From assembly GCA_022781445.1 (NCBI GenBank), contig JALETQ010000029.1, forward strand, positions 1-40,719: DNA of 40,719 bases. Reading direction: 5' to 3'. A model generated the notes under the pieces. It was not told where the DNA came from. It saw only the letters and a program-made list of their open reading frames with translations, and did not search any database. The stretch comes from Prevotella sp. GTDB lineage: Bacteria > Bacteroidota > Bacteroidia > Bacteroidales > Bacteroidaceae. A program made the position numbers and the translations under genes. Numbering within the stretch: the first letter of the stretch is position 1; each line of letters starts with the position of its first letter. Positions 14,065 through 23,222 of this stretch are shown one piece after another.

Positions 14065-16233
14065 TCAGGACGGTGCCCCGACCCCGCGCATCGACAGCGA
14101 GATGCGCTTGCGCCGCAAATCCACCTCGATGACCTTCACCCACACATGCTGATGGAGCTTGACCACCTCGCCGGGGTCTTTCACGAAACGGTCGGCAAGG
14201 CGCGACACGTGTACCAGCCCGTCCTGATGCACACCGATGTCGACAAAGGCTCCGAAGTTGGTGATGTTGGTCACGATGCCCGGCAGGACCATGCCTTCCT
14301 GTACGTCCCCGATGTCGTGGATGTCGGCGGCAAACTCGAAGGCCTCGACCTGCCGGCGGGGATCACGGCCCGGCTTCTCGAGTTCGGCGATGATGTCGCG
14401 GAGAGTGGGCAGTCCCACCTCGCCCGAAACATACCTTTCGAGGTCGATGTGCTCCAGCCGGTCGGGGTGTCCGATGAGGTCGCGCACGGTGCAGCGGGCA
14501 TCGCGTGCCATCGCCTCGACCACATGATAGCTCTCGGGATGGACGGCACTGTTGTCGAGCGGATTCTCGGCATCGTCGATGCGCAGGAAACCGGCACACT
14601 GTTCGAAGGTGGCCTTGCCGAGCTTGGGCACATCGAGGAGCTGGCGGCGCGAGGCAAACCTGCCATGGGCGGAGCGGTGGTTCACGATATTGGCAGCCAG
14701 GACGGGCCCCAGTCCGCTGACATAGGTCAACAGGTGTACGCCTGCCGTGTTGAGGTTCACACCCACGGTATTGACACACCGCTCGACGATGGTGTCGAGA
14801 CTCCTCTTGAGCTTGGCGGCATCGACATCGTGCTGGTACTGTCCCACCCCGATGCTCTTCGGGTCGATTTTGACCAGTTCGGCCAAAGGGTCCATCAACC
14901 GCCGCCCGATGCTGACGGCACCGCGCACGGTCAGGTCGAGTTCGGGGAACTCCTCGCGTGCCGTCTTCGATGCCGAATAGATGGAAGCACCGTCCTCGCT
15001 GACCATGTAGATGCCGATCGAAGCGGCATCCACGCCCTCTTCGCGCTTCATCTCGTCCACACATTCCCTGACAAATCGCTGGGTTTCCCTGCCGGCGGTA
15101 CCGTTCCCCACGGCAACGGCCTCGATGCGGTAATCTTTGAGCAGACGATGCAAATGCACCTTTGCCTGCATGAGCCTATTGACAGGCGGATGCGGGAAGA
15201 TGGTTTCGTGGTGGAGCAATCCGCCGTGGCTGTCGAGACACACTACCTTGCAGCCCGTGCGGAAGCCGGGGTCGATGGCCATGACACGCTTCTGCCCCAG
15301 CGGAGGAGCGAGGAGCAGCTGCAGAAGATTCTCGGCAAAAACGAGGATGGCCTCATGGTCGGCCTTCTGTTTGCTCAGGGCGGCAAACTCGTTTTCCATC
15401 GACGGCTTGAGAAGGCGTTTATAGGCATCGGCTACGGCCTCCTCGACAAGGCGGCCGCAGGCTGAAGGACGGGGTACGAAGCGGCGGCACAGCTTGCCGA
15501 CGAAAAAGTCTTCGTCGACATCGATGCTCACCCTCAGAAACCCTTCGTTCTCTCCCCTCCGGATGGCAAGCAGCCGGTGGGAGGAACACCGCTTGAGAGG
15601 TTCGCTGTGACCGAAGTAGTCGCTGTATTTGGCAGCCTCGTCGCTGTCGACCCGGCTCTTCACGGCCTTGGAGGTGATGACGGCCGACCTTGAGAAGAGG
15701 TTGCGGAGACTGTTGCGCACCTGTTCATCTTCGCTGATGCGTTCGGCGATGATGTCCTGCGCACCGGCGAGGGCCTGCCCGACGTTCTCCACCTCGCCCC
15801 CGACAAACCGCGCGGCAGCCTTCTCGGGATGAGGTTCGCGCTGCATCCACAACAGGTCTGCCAACGGTTCCAGTCCGAGTCGGCGTGCCGTCTCGGCACG
15901 TGAGCGACGCTTGGGCCTGAAAGGCAGGTAGATGTCTTCCAGAAGTGCGGCATCCCGGCATTCGTCGATGCGCCGACGCAGTTCGTCGGTCATCTTCTGT
16001 TGGTCTTCGATGGCTTTCACGACGGTCGCCTTGCGCTTCATCAGTTCCGAACAGCGGGCATACGCCTCGTTGATGTCGGCAATCGCCACCTCGTCGAGAG
16101 CACCCGTTCGCTCCTTGCGGTAACGGGCAATGAAAGGAATGGTACATCCCTGCTCGAGCAAAGCGATGGTGTTGTCGACGGCAAGCTCGGGAAGGTGGAG
16201 TTCTTGGGCTATCAGTTTGGTAAAGATGTGCAT
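14065..16233 (-). CDS. tex: Tex-family RNA-binding transcriptional accessory protein
   Basis: This 722-residue cytosolic protein is a Tex homologue, involved in RNA-associated transcription functions. Domains in order: an N-terminal helical region (MHIFTKLIAQELHLPELAVDNTIALLEQGCTIPFIARYRKERTG is the Tex signature), a YqgF-like RNase H fold near 340-440 (VMAIDPGFRTGCKVVCLD), helix-hairpin-helix motifs (LTYVSGLGPVLAANIV), and a C-terminal S1 RNA-binding domain (GMVLPGIVTNITNFGAFVDIG to ISLSMRG). The ATG at 16233 gives the normal length; an upstream reading to 16401 is proline- and arginine-rich noise. It has its own terminator, and bcp lies 201 bases upstream on the same strand. Confidence 0.95.
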   Translation of the reverse strand: MHIFTKLIAQELHLPELAVDNTIALLEQGCTIPFIARYRKERTGALDEVAIADINEAYARCSELMKRKATVVKAIEDQQKMTDELRRRIDECRDAALLEDIYLPFRPKRRSRAETARRLGLEPLADLLWMQREPHPEKAAARFVGGEVENVGQALAGAQDIIAERISEDEQVRNSLRNLFSRSAVITSKAVKSRVDSDEAAKYSDYFGHSEPLKRCSSHRLLAIRRGENEGFLRVSIDVDEDFFVGKLCRRFVPRPSACGRLVEEAVADAYKRLLKPSMENEFAALSKQKADHEAILVFAENLLQLLLAPPLGQKRVMAIDPGFRTGCKVVCLDSHGGLLHHETIFPHPPVNRLMQAKVHLHRLLKDYRIEAVAVGNGTAGRETQRFVRECVDEMKREEGVDAASIGIYMVSEDGASIYSASKTAREEFPELDLTVRGAVSIGRRLMDPLAELVKIDPKSIGVGQYQHDVDAAKLKRSLDTIVERCVNTVGVNLNTAGVHLLTYVSGLGPVLAANIVNHRSAHGRFASRRQLLDVPKLGKATFEQCAGFLRIDDAENPLDNSAVHPESYHVVEAMARDARCTVRDLIGHPDRLEHIDLERYVSGEVGLPTLRDIIAELEKPGRDPRRQVEAFEFAADIHDIGDVQEGMVLPGIVTNITNFGAFVDIGVHQDGLVHVSRLADRFVKDPGEVVKLHQHVWVKVIEVDLRRKRISLSMRGVGAPS

Positions 16234-16434
16234 GGTGCTGTTATTGTGGAGAGCCGCCGGTGCAGGGAACGGCTCCCGTCGGTGAGTCGGTAATGGAATG
16301 CCCCGGCACGGCAGGCGGTGACAAGGCACCTTCCCGGCACGGGGACGGATGTGGGTCGGAAGGTTCGCCGTCGGGACAGGCGCGCGGTATGGCCGGGGCA
16401 ACGTGTCTTCCTGCCCGAAAGAGGGGTCGGCAGG

Positions 16435-16893
16435 CTATTCGCCGGCAAGAATCTGAGCCGCGTGGTCCTTGGTCTTGACCTGCTTGGGACGGATGATGCG
16501 TTCGACGACTCCCTCCCCGTTGATGATGAACGTGGTGCGGAAGGTGCCCATGTACTTTCGGCCGTACATCGACTTTTCTCCCCATACGCCGAACTGTTCG
16601 ACCAGCCGATGATCGGTATCGGCAATGAGAGAGAAAGGCAATTCGTTCTTCTCGATGAACTTGCGGTGTCTGGCTTGGTCATCAACGCTCACGCCGACAA
16701 TTTCATATCCCTGTTTTCGCAATTCTGCATAATTGTCGCGCAGGTTGCACGCCTGTGCGGTACATCCCGAAGTCATGTCCTTGGGATAGAAATACAGTGC
16801 CAGCTTTTTGCCTTTGAAATCGCTCAGCCTGATTTCGCGTCCGTTCTCGTCTGCCCCCAGCACTTCAGGGGCTTTCTGTCCTACTTCAATCAT
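16435..16893 (-). CDS. bcp: Bcp-type thioredoxin-dependent peroxiredoxin
   Basis: This 152-residue protein reduces hydrogen peroxide and organic hydroperoxides. The peroxidatic site is in FYPKDMTSGCTAQACNLRDNY: Cys44 with the resolving Cys49 five residues later, the atypical 2-Cys arrangement of Bcp. VGVSVDD, FSLIADTDHRLVEQFGVWGEK and GTFRTTFIINGEGVVERII complete the thioredoxin fold. The ATG at 16893 starts MIEVGQKAPE, as in homologues. A -7 box at 16962-16970 drives it, and its leader holds a strong hairpin (16934-16951). Confidence 0.95.
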   Translation of the reverse strand: MIEVGQKAPEVLGADENGREIRLSDFKGKKLALYFYPKDMTSGCTAQACNLRDNYAELRKQGYEIVGVSVDDQARHRKFIEKNELPFSLIADTDHRLVEQFGVWGEKSMYGRKYMGTFRTTFIINGEGVVERIIRPKQVKTKDHAAQILAGE

Positions 16894-16933
16894 GATTATT
16901 GGTGTTAAAGGTTGATACTGTTGAATGTCACGG

Positions 16934-17033
16934 CGGCCGGCATTCCGGCCGATGATATGATGCAAAGATAAGACTTCTCGACCAATTTCGGCAGGGGCAA
17001 CAGGGAATATTCGCCGAAAAAGGCTAACTTTGC
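16934..17033. promoter_or_regulatory. Divergent bcp / MATE promoter region with a leader hairpin
   Basis: Minus strand: TATCTTTGC at 16962-16970 for bcp. Plus strand: TAACTTTGC at 17025-17033 for the MATE gene. Within the bcp leader CGGCCGG (16934-16940) and CCGGCCG (16945-16951) form a 7-bp all-GC hairpin with a 4-base loop, about 40 bases before the start codon. No recognisable operator was seen. Confidence 0.65.
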
Positions 17034-17077
17034 AACTCCGGCAAGACGGAAACCACACCCCCCGACAACGCCAAATC

Positions 17078-18382
17078 ATGAACAAACGAATATTACAGAT
17101 AGCCCTGCCTGCCATTGCCACCAACATCACCGTTCCCCTGCTCGGCATGGTCGACGTGGCCATCGTGGGGCATTTGGGCAATGCCGTCTACATCGGGGCC
17201 ATTGCCGTGGGATCGATGATATTCAACCTGATATATTGGGTGTTCGGATTCCTGCGGATGGGAACGAGCGGCATGACCGCACAGGCGAAAGGCGGCAGGA
17301 GGTTGGGCGAAGTGACCGACCTGATGGTTCGTTCGCTGAAGATTGCCTTGCTCATCGCACTGCTCATCTTCGTGTTTCAAGGTGTGCTGAAGGACATCGC
17401 CCTGCGCCTCATCCATCCTCCCGCCGACGTGGTGCCCTTGGCATCGCTCTATTTCAACACCGTCGTATGGGGCGCACCGGCCGTGATGGCACTCTATGCC
17501 GTTTCGGGGTGGTTCATCGGCATGGAGAACACACGCATTCCGATGGTGGTGTCGCTGCTGCAGAATGTCGTGAACATCGTGTGCAGCGTGCTGCTGGTCT
17601 ACGGCTTCGGCATGAAAGTGGAAGGCGTCGCACTCGGAACGGTCATCGCCCAATATGCCGGCACGCTGGCGGCGTTGGCATTGTGGTGGCGTTATTATCG
17701 GAGATTGTGGAAATATCGGGGAACCTCATCGGAAGAAGAACGAACATTCACGTTCAGGGATTTCTTTGCGGTCAATTCGGACATCTTTCTTCGTTCGCTT
17801 TTCTTGGTGGCGGTCAATCTGGTCGTCCTCGCGAAAGGTGCCGTACAAGGCACACAGATACTGGCTGTCAATACGCTGTTGATGCAGTTTTACATTCTCT
17901 TCTCGTATTTCATGGATGGCTTTGCCTATGCCGGCGAAGCCATCGGCGGCAAATACTGGGGAGCCGGCAACGCGCCGTCGTTCGACAGGCTGGTATGCAG
18001 GCTCTTCGGTTGGGGCGTGGGCATGGCGGCGGTGTTCACGGCGGCCTATTTTCTCGGAGGCACCTTCATGTTGCATCTCCTCACCGACGACCGGTCGGTC
18101 ATCGGGGCTTCCACTCCTTTTTTCTTCTGGGTGTTGCTGCTCCCCTTGGCAGGCATGGCAGCCTTCGTATGGGACGGCATCTTCATCGGCGTGACGGCAA
18201 CCAAGGGTATGCTGTTTGCCACATGCTTGTCGGCGGCGATCTTTTTCACCATCCTCCATTTCCTGTTCGGGACAATGGGCAACCATGCGCTGTGGATGGC
18301 CTTCGATGCCTTTCTGTTGGCACGCGGACTCTGTCAGACAATATGGTTCGTCGTGATTCGTAGCCGATGGATGCCTGCCTGA
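17078..18382 (+). CDS. MATE-family (DinF-like) efflux transporter
   Basis: This 434-residue membrane protein is a second, distantly related MATE exporter, closer in style to DinF. It opens with MNKRILQIALPAIATNITVPLLGMVDVAIVGHLG and has repeated segments ILAVNTLLMQFYILFSYFMDGFAYAGEAIGGKYWGAGN, the DinF-type second-half motif. About 12 hydrophobic helices are seen. The start at 17078 follows a -7 box by 44 bases. It stands alone between divergent bcp and convergent addA-like genes. DinF members have been linked to oxidative stress, which fits its position beside bcp, but that is inference. Confidence 0.9.
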   Translation: MNKRILQIALPAIATNITVPLLGMVDVAIVGHLGNAVYIGAIAVGSMIFNLIYWVFGFLRMGTSGMTAQAKGGRRLGEVTDLMVRSLKIALLIALLIFVFQGVLKDIALRLIHPPADVVPLASLYFNTVVWGAPAVMALYAVSGWFIGMENTRIPMVVSLLQNVVNIVCSVLLVYGFGMKVEGVALGTVIAQYAGTLAALALWWRYYRRLWKYRGTSSEEERTFTFRDFFAVNSDIFLRSLFLVAVNLVVLAKGAVQGTQILAVNTLLMQFYILFSYFMDGFAYAGEAIGGKYWGAGNAPSFDRLVCRLFGWGVGMAAVFTAAYFLGGTFMLHLLTDDRSVIGASTPFFFWVLLLPLAGMAAFVWDGIFIGVTATKGMLFATCLSAAIFFTILHFLFGTMGNHALWMAFDAFLLARGLCQTIWFVVIRSRWMPA

Positions 18383-18561
18383 CCACCGACGATCCGGCGG
18401 ACCGGGATGTCCCACATCCCGAGTCAGTGGCAGCGTACAAATGCCCGGGCGGACAGGCGGGTTTACCATACCTTATATATTCACCTCCATTCGGGTATCG
18501 GGAGTTGTCGATACCATTATATATAAATGAAATTTCCGAGACACAGAAAGGTTTCTCTCCA

Positions 18562-18636
18562 ATCGGTCATCATCGCCCGAATCGGTGTTGTCCGATTGTC
18601 GGGCAGTTTGATTGCCGGTTTGGTGCAGACGTAGGG
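18562..18636 (+). repeat. Half copy of the ATCGGTCATGAGA element
   Basis: Starts ATCGGTCAT and follows the left half of the full copy at 37840 (shared blocks AATCGG/AGTCGG, GTCGGGCAG/GTCGGCAGA, GGTTTG, GCAGACGTAG/GCAGGCGTAG), stopping at the central point of the full element. It lies in the 356-base gap between convergent MATE and addA-like genes, which otherwise shows no gene. Confidence 0.6.
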
Positions 18637-18738
18637 TTGATCTAAGGAACGGCAAAAGTACTTCCAAGGCAACGACGAAAGGAGTTTACCAAAGAACGGC
18701 AGAAAGACTGCCCAAGGAACATTGGGATTTATGTCCGG

Positions 18739-21700
18739 TCAGGGCATCACCTCCTCGACTTCGTCGGTATAGACATACCACAGATAACCTTTGACGGGAG
18801 TGTCGCTCATATCGCTCAACAGGCGGATATAATTGCGTACCTGACTGCGATACTCTTCTTTGGGACTGCCAAACTTGAAATCGATGACCACAGTCTGGCC
18901 GTCGCGGAAGATGACCCGGTCGGGACGATGTTCGACGACGTGTGTGCCGTCTTCATCGTGTGAAAGGATGCTGCATTCGTTGAGCACCTTCCAGTCGCGC
19001 GAGAACCATTCTTGTCCGTGCTTGCCGGCCAACCGCTTCCGCAACAGCCCACGCACCCGGTCGGCAGAAACGTCCTGCCGACGGAGGATACCTTCGTCTT
19101 CCAGTCGTGCCATCACCGCATCGGCTTCGTCGGCATACCGTATCTGCGAAAGGACGTAATGGAGAATGCTGCCGAGCTTGATATACCTGCTTTGTTCGGT
19201 GTCGTCGTCCTCGCCCTCCACGAACCGCCGGCTGAGGTTGCTCTGCCGGAACTCGGTCACGGGATCGAAAGCTTCGATGCGAACCACCTTCTCTTCGGGC
19301 CGGCGCGAAAAGACATTGGGGTCGGACGGCAATTCGGGTTCGGACGGCGATTTGTCAGCACCGGCTGCCGCCTCGGGTTTGCCATAGGTGAACAGCAGGG
19401 CTTGGATCGTGCCGTCCTGTTCTTCTTCCTCGATGACGGCACCGGGAAGGCTGCCGACGATATTTCCGATGCACGTTTCGACCAACCGGCTGCGCGATTC
19501 GGCGGCACCCAGCCTGCCAAACACGGTGAGACTCTCTTCCGCACGGGTGAACGCCACATAGAGCAGGTTGAGATTGTCGACCTTTATTTGCAGATACTCC
19601 TCTCGTAAGTCGTTTTCATAGATGGTGCCTTTGAGTTGTTTTTCAGAGTAGTTCAGCGGAACGATGGGCAGTTTGTTGAAGGGTTCTTGGGATGGTACGC
19701 ACCATATCATCTGCTCACGATGCACAAAGTCCCAATCGCAATAGGGAATGATGACGTGCTTGAACTCCAAGCCCTTGCTCTTGTGGATGGTCATGAGTCT
19801 GATACCGTCCACGACGTCGCCCTGTATACTCTTGGAAGCCAGCCGTTCATCCCACTCTTGCAGGAAAGCCTCGATGCCCACGGGCTTGTCGTAGAGAAAA
19901 TCGCTGAGGATGTCGTTGAACGCACACAGGTAAGCATCCTGTCCTGCCACACCGTCGAGACCGAACACGCGAAGAACGAACTGCACCATCTCGTAGACGG
20001 GCATGGCGGTCAGTTCATGACGATGCGCCACAAATTCTTCGGGCAGAAAGGCATCGTAGTTCGTGCGACCGATCAGGATGTCTTCGATCGTCGCGCCCGA
20101 ACGGACGACTTCCCGTTGGTACATCACCGCCAGCGTGGCTTGTGTCAAACGGTCGTCGGGATGAACCAGACTGCGCATGACCAGTACGACGATGTTCACC
20201 GCCGATGAAGCATCCAGACGGAAAGCCTCATCGGAAACGATCTGTACGTCGGGAAATGCCTGCATGACGGCTTCGGCGATGACGGGCAGGTCGGCATTGC
20301 TTCTCACAAGGATGGCAATATCGTTGGGTTCCGCCCCTTGCTCATTGAGCAGACGGTCGAGAACCTCGAGGAGACTTTCAGTCGCGGCATCTTTGTAGAC
20401 GGAGGCATCAAACAGGCGGATGTCGACAAATCCTTCATCGGGCTTGCCGGCAGGGACGTTCTGACGCACGTCGGCGTATGCCTTCTCCAACTGCGGATCG
20501 CGCGTGCCGAACTTTTTCTCCATCTCGTCGGTTTCCTGTAAGGCCGCCTGTTCAAAGAAAGCATTGTTGAACTCGATGACGCGTTTATCCGATCTGTAGT
20601 TGGTATCCAAGGTATTGATGTCAATCATCTCATCGGGCATACCCATAACCTCCCTGATATTGTTTAGCAACCTCCAATCGCCCGAACGCCAGCGGTAAAT
20701 GCTCTGCTTCACGTCGCCCACCAAGAGATTGAGATGTCCGCGACTCATGTTTTCCAGCAAGAGCGTCTTGAAGTTGTCCCACTGAATGGTACTGGTATCC
20801 TGAAACTCGTCGATCATCACATGGTTCAGCTGCGTGCCGAACTTTTCATAGACAAACGGCGTGTCGCTCGTGCCGATGAATTCATGCAGCAGGTCGGGGG
20901 TGTTGTTGAGCAGGAAGCGGTTGGTTTCGCCATTGATGGTGCTTACCATCTCGTCGATCTTTTCGAGCAGACGCAAGCGATTAAAGTATTGAAGGGTGAC
21001 CTTGGCCGACTGGTATTGTTTGTATCTCCCACTACGTTCCTTCTCGATTAGAGAGATCATCTCCGACCAGCCGGCAGCCGCTGCAAGATTTGATTCGGTG
21101 TTGTAGGGACTTTTCTTGGTGAACCACTTGGAGGGGTCGCCGACGGCTTCTTCCACCCTCTTGCCCATCACGGAACCGTCGATGATGTTGTTTCGCAACT
21201 TCACGAAGTAGCCTGCCGGACCGGAAGGGCCGTATGCCAAATCTGCCACCGTGAGCGAACGCTGCTCCAAGTCGTCGAAGAACCGGTCGGCATGTCGCTT
21301 CATGGCATCCAGCGAGGTCTTCATAAGTGTCCTCAATTCTTTACGGTACGCGTCAAAGGTATTTCCGGCATTGATTTCCTTCAGCTCCTTGCCATATTTC
21401 TTATAGTGTTCTTTGAAGATGTTTTCACCGAACTTCTTGATTTGCCTGATCACATTCCAATTCTTGTCCTCATCTATATTCTCGATGATATAGGTCATGA
21501 GCCAGTCGAGTACTTCGTCTTTCTCTTCGAGCGATTCGACGATACGGTCAACCGCCTGTTGCTCCACCTCCTTATCATTCAGCTCAACCCGCAGGTTGGC
21601 TGTCAGTCCGAGTTCGCGGGCAAGGTTGCGCAACACGCGTTGAAAGAACGAGTCGATGGTTTCGACGCGGAAGTAATGAAAGTTGTGGAGCAATGCGTGG

Positions 21701-21990
21701 AGGGCTTTCCCGGCTTGCCGGCATACCTCATCTTCGGTCATGCCGAGCTCGGCTGTGAGGATGTCGATATACGAACGGGAGTCATCCAGCCGCCGTGCCA
21801 TGCCGTAAAGACGGCTCATGATACGCACGGTCATCTCTTCGGTCGCCTTGTTGGTGAAGGTCACCGCCAGAACAGACCGGAAGGATTGCGGATCGAGCAT
21901 CAACAGTTTGATATATTCCAATGCCAGCGTGAAGGTTTTTCCGCTGCCGGCACTGGCTTTATAAACAAGGAGTGGTTTGCGTTTTGCCAT
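18739..21990 (-). CDS. UvrD/RecB-type helicase-nuclease (AddA-like)
   Basis: This 1083-residue protein combines a superfamily-1 helicase with a C-terminal nuclease and should process double-strand DNA ends for recombination. Walker A is ASAGSGKT (12-19), motif Ia is AVTFTNKATEEM, motif II is DEFQDTS (about 394-400), motif III GDVKQSIYRWR (425-435), motif V TIHKSKGLEFKHVII, motif VI LLYVAFTRAEESL. The PD-(D/E)XK nuclease motif VVIDFKFG is near residue 1040. The ATG at 21990 is chosen because the -7 box TATATTTGC (22005-22013) overlaps the alternative TTG start at 22008. Its usual partner (AddB-like) is not next to it. Confidence 0.92.
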   Translation of the reverse strand: MAKRKPLLVYKASAGSGKTFTLALEYIKLLMLDPQSFRSVLAVTFTNKATEEMTVRIMSRLYGMARRLDDSRSYIDILTAELGMTEDEVCRQAGKALHALLHNFHYFRVETIDSFFQRVLRNLARELGLTANLRVELNDKEVEQQAVDRIVESLEEKDEVLDWLMTYIIENIDEDKNWNVIRQIKKFGENIFKEHYKKYGKELKEINAGNTFDAYRKELRTLMKTSLDAMKRHADRFFDDLEQRSLTVADLAYGPSGPAGYFVKLRNNIIDGSVMGKRVEEAVGDPSKWFTKKSPYNTESNLAAAAGWSEMISLIEKERSGRYKQYQSAKVTLQYFNRLRLLEKIDEMVSTINGETNRFLLNNTPDLLHEFIGTSDTPFVYEKFGTQLNHVMIDEFQDTSTIQWDNFKTLLLENMSRGHLNLLVGDVKQSIYRWRSGDWRLLNNIREVMGMPDEMIDINTLDTNYRSDKRVIEFNNAFFEQAALQETDEMEKKFGTRDPQLEKAYADVRQNVPAGKPDEGFVDIRLFDASVYKDAATESLLEVLDRLLNEQGAEPNDIAILVRSNADLPVIAEAVMQAFPDVQIVSDEAFRLDASSAVNIVVLVMRSLVHPDDRLTQATLAVMYQREVVRSGATIEDILIGRTNYDAFLPEEFVAHRHELTAMPVYEMVQFVLRVFGLDGVAGQDAYLCAFNDILSDFLYDKPVGIEAFLQEWDERLASKSIQGDVVDGIRLMTIHKSKGLEFKHVIIPYCDWDFVHREQMIWCVPSQEPFNKLPIVPLNYSEKQLKGTIYENDLREEYLQIKVDNLNLLYVAFTRAEESLTVFGRLGAAESRSRLVETCIGNIVGSLPGAVIEEEEQDGTIQALLFTYGKPEAAAGADKSPSEPELPSDPNVFSRRPEEKVVRIEAFDPVTEFRQSNLSRRFVEGEDDDTEQSRYIKLGSILHYVLSQIRYADEADAVMARLEDEGILRRQDVSADRVRGLLRKRLAGKHGQEWFSRDWKVLNECSILSHDEDGTHVVEHRPDRVIFRDGQTVVIDFKFGSPKEEYRSQVRNYIRLLSDMSDTPVKGYLWYVYTDEVEEVMP

Positions 21991-22004
21991 CAGATGATTT
22001 TTCT

Positions 22005-22013
22005 GCAAATATA
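22005..22013 (-). promoter_or_regulatory. -7 box of the AddA-like gene
   Basis: Minus strand TATATTTGC, ending 14 bases before the ATG at 21990, so the leader is about 10 bases. Just beyond it, CGATTCGG (22048-22055) and CCGAATCG (22078-22085) form an inverted repeat that partly resembles the end of the dispersed element. Confidence 0.6.
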
Positions 22014-22131
22014 AGCATTTCCCCTAAGACGACCTGCCTTTTGAACCCGATTCGGTCATTATTCCACCGAATTCGATCCGAATCGGATGACAGCACAGCA
22101 CAAGGATTCTTGACATTACGCATAGTCGGGA

Positions 22132-22163
22132 TTTGCAGAAAAGGCGAAAACTTACTAACTTTG
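22132..22163 (+). promoter_or_regulatory. Promoter of the lipoprotein gene
   Basis: TTTG (22132-22135) and TAACTTTG (22156-22163) are separated by 20 bases, which is close to the Bacteroidota -33/-7 arrangement. The start codon is 26 bases downstream. Confidence 0.7.
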
Positions 22164-22188
22164 TGGCTCTAAACCTTTCATTCACGAC

Positions 22189-22713
22189 ATGAAAACAACA
22201 ACACGACTGTTGCTATTACTCTGCTCGGTATTCTGGTGGAGTGCCTGCGAAAAACCGATATTCGAGGAGGATGTTGACGATACAATCGCGACGGAGAATG
22301 TCGATAATGACGACAACGACAACCAAGGCAATGCAGATACCGACACAGACAACACTCCTGTCGTCAGCGTCAGCGACTTCATCGGCAAAGAATATCAGGG
22401 CAAAGTTTGGGTGAAGGGCTGCATCGTAGGCAACTGTCATACCCATATCGGTTACGCCGATTTCTTTCCGCCTTTCAAGGATGGCACTGCTCTACTGCTG
22501 GCAGATGAGCCTTTGGTAACCGATCCGACCCGGGTCATAGCCATACAGTTGAAAAAGGGGAAAATGAGGGATTGCTTCAGCCTTGTGTATCATCCGCTGA
22601 ACTTCGGGCGTGAGGCCGCTTTCAAAGGTACGCAAAAAACCTATATGGGCATACCCGGCATGAAAGACGACATCAGTGCCTACAAACTCTACGACTGGCC
22701 CGACATGCCGTAG
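22189..22713 (+). CDS. Lipoprotein with a DUF6359-like domain
   Basis: This 174-residue protein has a lipoprotein signal ending WWSAC (Cys20), then an acidic low-complexity linker (Asp/Asn/Thr-rich, about 25-60), then a compact domain starting VSVSDFIGKEYQGKVWVKGCIVG and ending PGMKDDISAYKLYDW. The pattern (KGCIVG, LLLADEP, IAIQLKKGKMRD, FGREAAFKGTQKTYMGIPG) resembles the DUF6359 OB-fold-like domain of secreted Bacteroidota proteins. It should be at the cell surface or in the periplasm. It is transcribed alone and convergent with the next gene. Function is unknown. Confidence 0.7.
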   Translation: MKTTTRLLLLLCSVFWWSACEKPIFEEDVDDTIATENVDNDDNDNQGNADTDTDNTPVVSVSDFIGKEYQGKVWVKGCIVGNCHTHIGYADFFPPFKDGTALLLADEPLVTDPTRVIAIQLKKGKMRDCFSLVYHPLNFGREAAFKGTQKTYMGIPGMKDDISAYKLYDWPDMP

Positions 22714-22753
22714 AAACGCCCCACCTATATACCTTGCAGGGCTTCGGAGCCAA

Positions 22754-23209
22754 TCATGGTTTCGTTTCGTCTTCCTTCAACAAATGGTCGAAGAAGTCAT
22801 CCAGTTCGTTTTCGAGTCCCGGCATCAGGTCACCGCCCAGAATGACAGTATCGTCGTCGGCCACATAGAGTTCCGCCACTGTTTCCCTGTCATCATCTTC
22901 GAGGACAAAGCTGTAGGGCTTCAGGATGTCAAGGTGGTCGACCACGGTCTTCATATCGTCGAGTACACATCGCAGGATGCGTGCCACGTCATGATAAAAG
23001 CCGTCATCCTTGTTGTCGATCCATTCCTCAACGACACAGCGCGTGATTTCATTGTCGTCATCATCGAACGCAATCAGTTCGCCACTGTCTTGGTATATAC
23101 GCAGATGGATGTCGGTTATACTGTCCTGATAGATGCCCGCGGCACACTTGTCGGCAATCTTTTTGATGGCTCTTTCCACCTGTCTGTACGTCTGTTCACT
23201 CATTTTCAT
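22754..23209 (-). CDS. Acidic hypothetical protein
   Basis: This 151-residue acidic protein has no signal or membrane segment. It begins MKMSEQTYRQVERAIKKIADKC and contains LHLRIYQDSGELIAFDDDDNEITR-type beta strands with Asp runs (here IHLRIYQDSGELIAFDDDDN), and a C-terminal helix LENELDDFFDHLLKEDE. I do not recognise it. A good ribosome site (AGGAGG) 8 bases upstream supports the ATG at 23209 over 23203 or 23233. It follows the zinc-ribbon gene by 13 bases and is presumably co-transcribed with it and the GH25 gene. Confidence 0.65.
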   Translation of the reverse strand: MKMSEQTYRQVERAIKKIADKCAAGIYQDSITDIHLRIYQDSGELIAFDDDDNEITRCVVEEWIDNKDDGFYHDVARILRCVLDDMKTVVDHLDILKPYSFVLEDDDRETVAELYVADDDTVILGGDLMPGLENELDDFFDHLLKEDETKP

Positions 23210-23222
23210 GGCTCCCCCTCCT

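Noticed and set aside
13879..15465. Long plus-strand open frame opposite tex
   Set aside because: It is a shadow of a GC-rich gene: tex has all its domains in order on the other strand and this frame has no recognisable protein pattern. The same applies to long antisense frames opposite pepD, rfbB, fdtB and the AddA-like gene.
16234..16401. N-terminal extension of Tex
   Set aside because: Proline/arginine-rich sequence with no homology to Tex; the conserved N-terminus starts at 16233.
22048..22085. Possible end fragment of the element upstream of the AddA-like gene
   Set aside because: ATTCGGTCATTATT is similar to the terminal repeat, but the interior does not follow the family. It could equally be a separate small inverted repeat.
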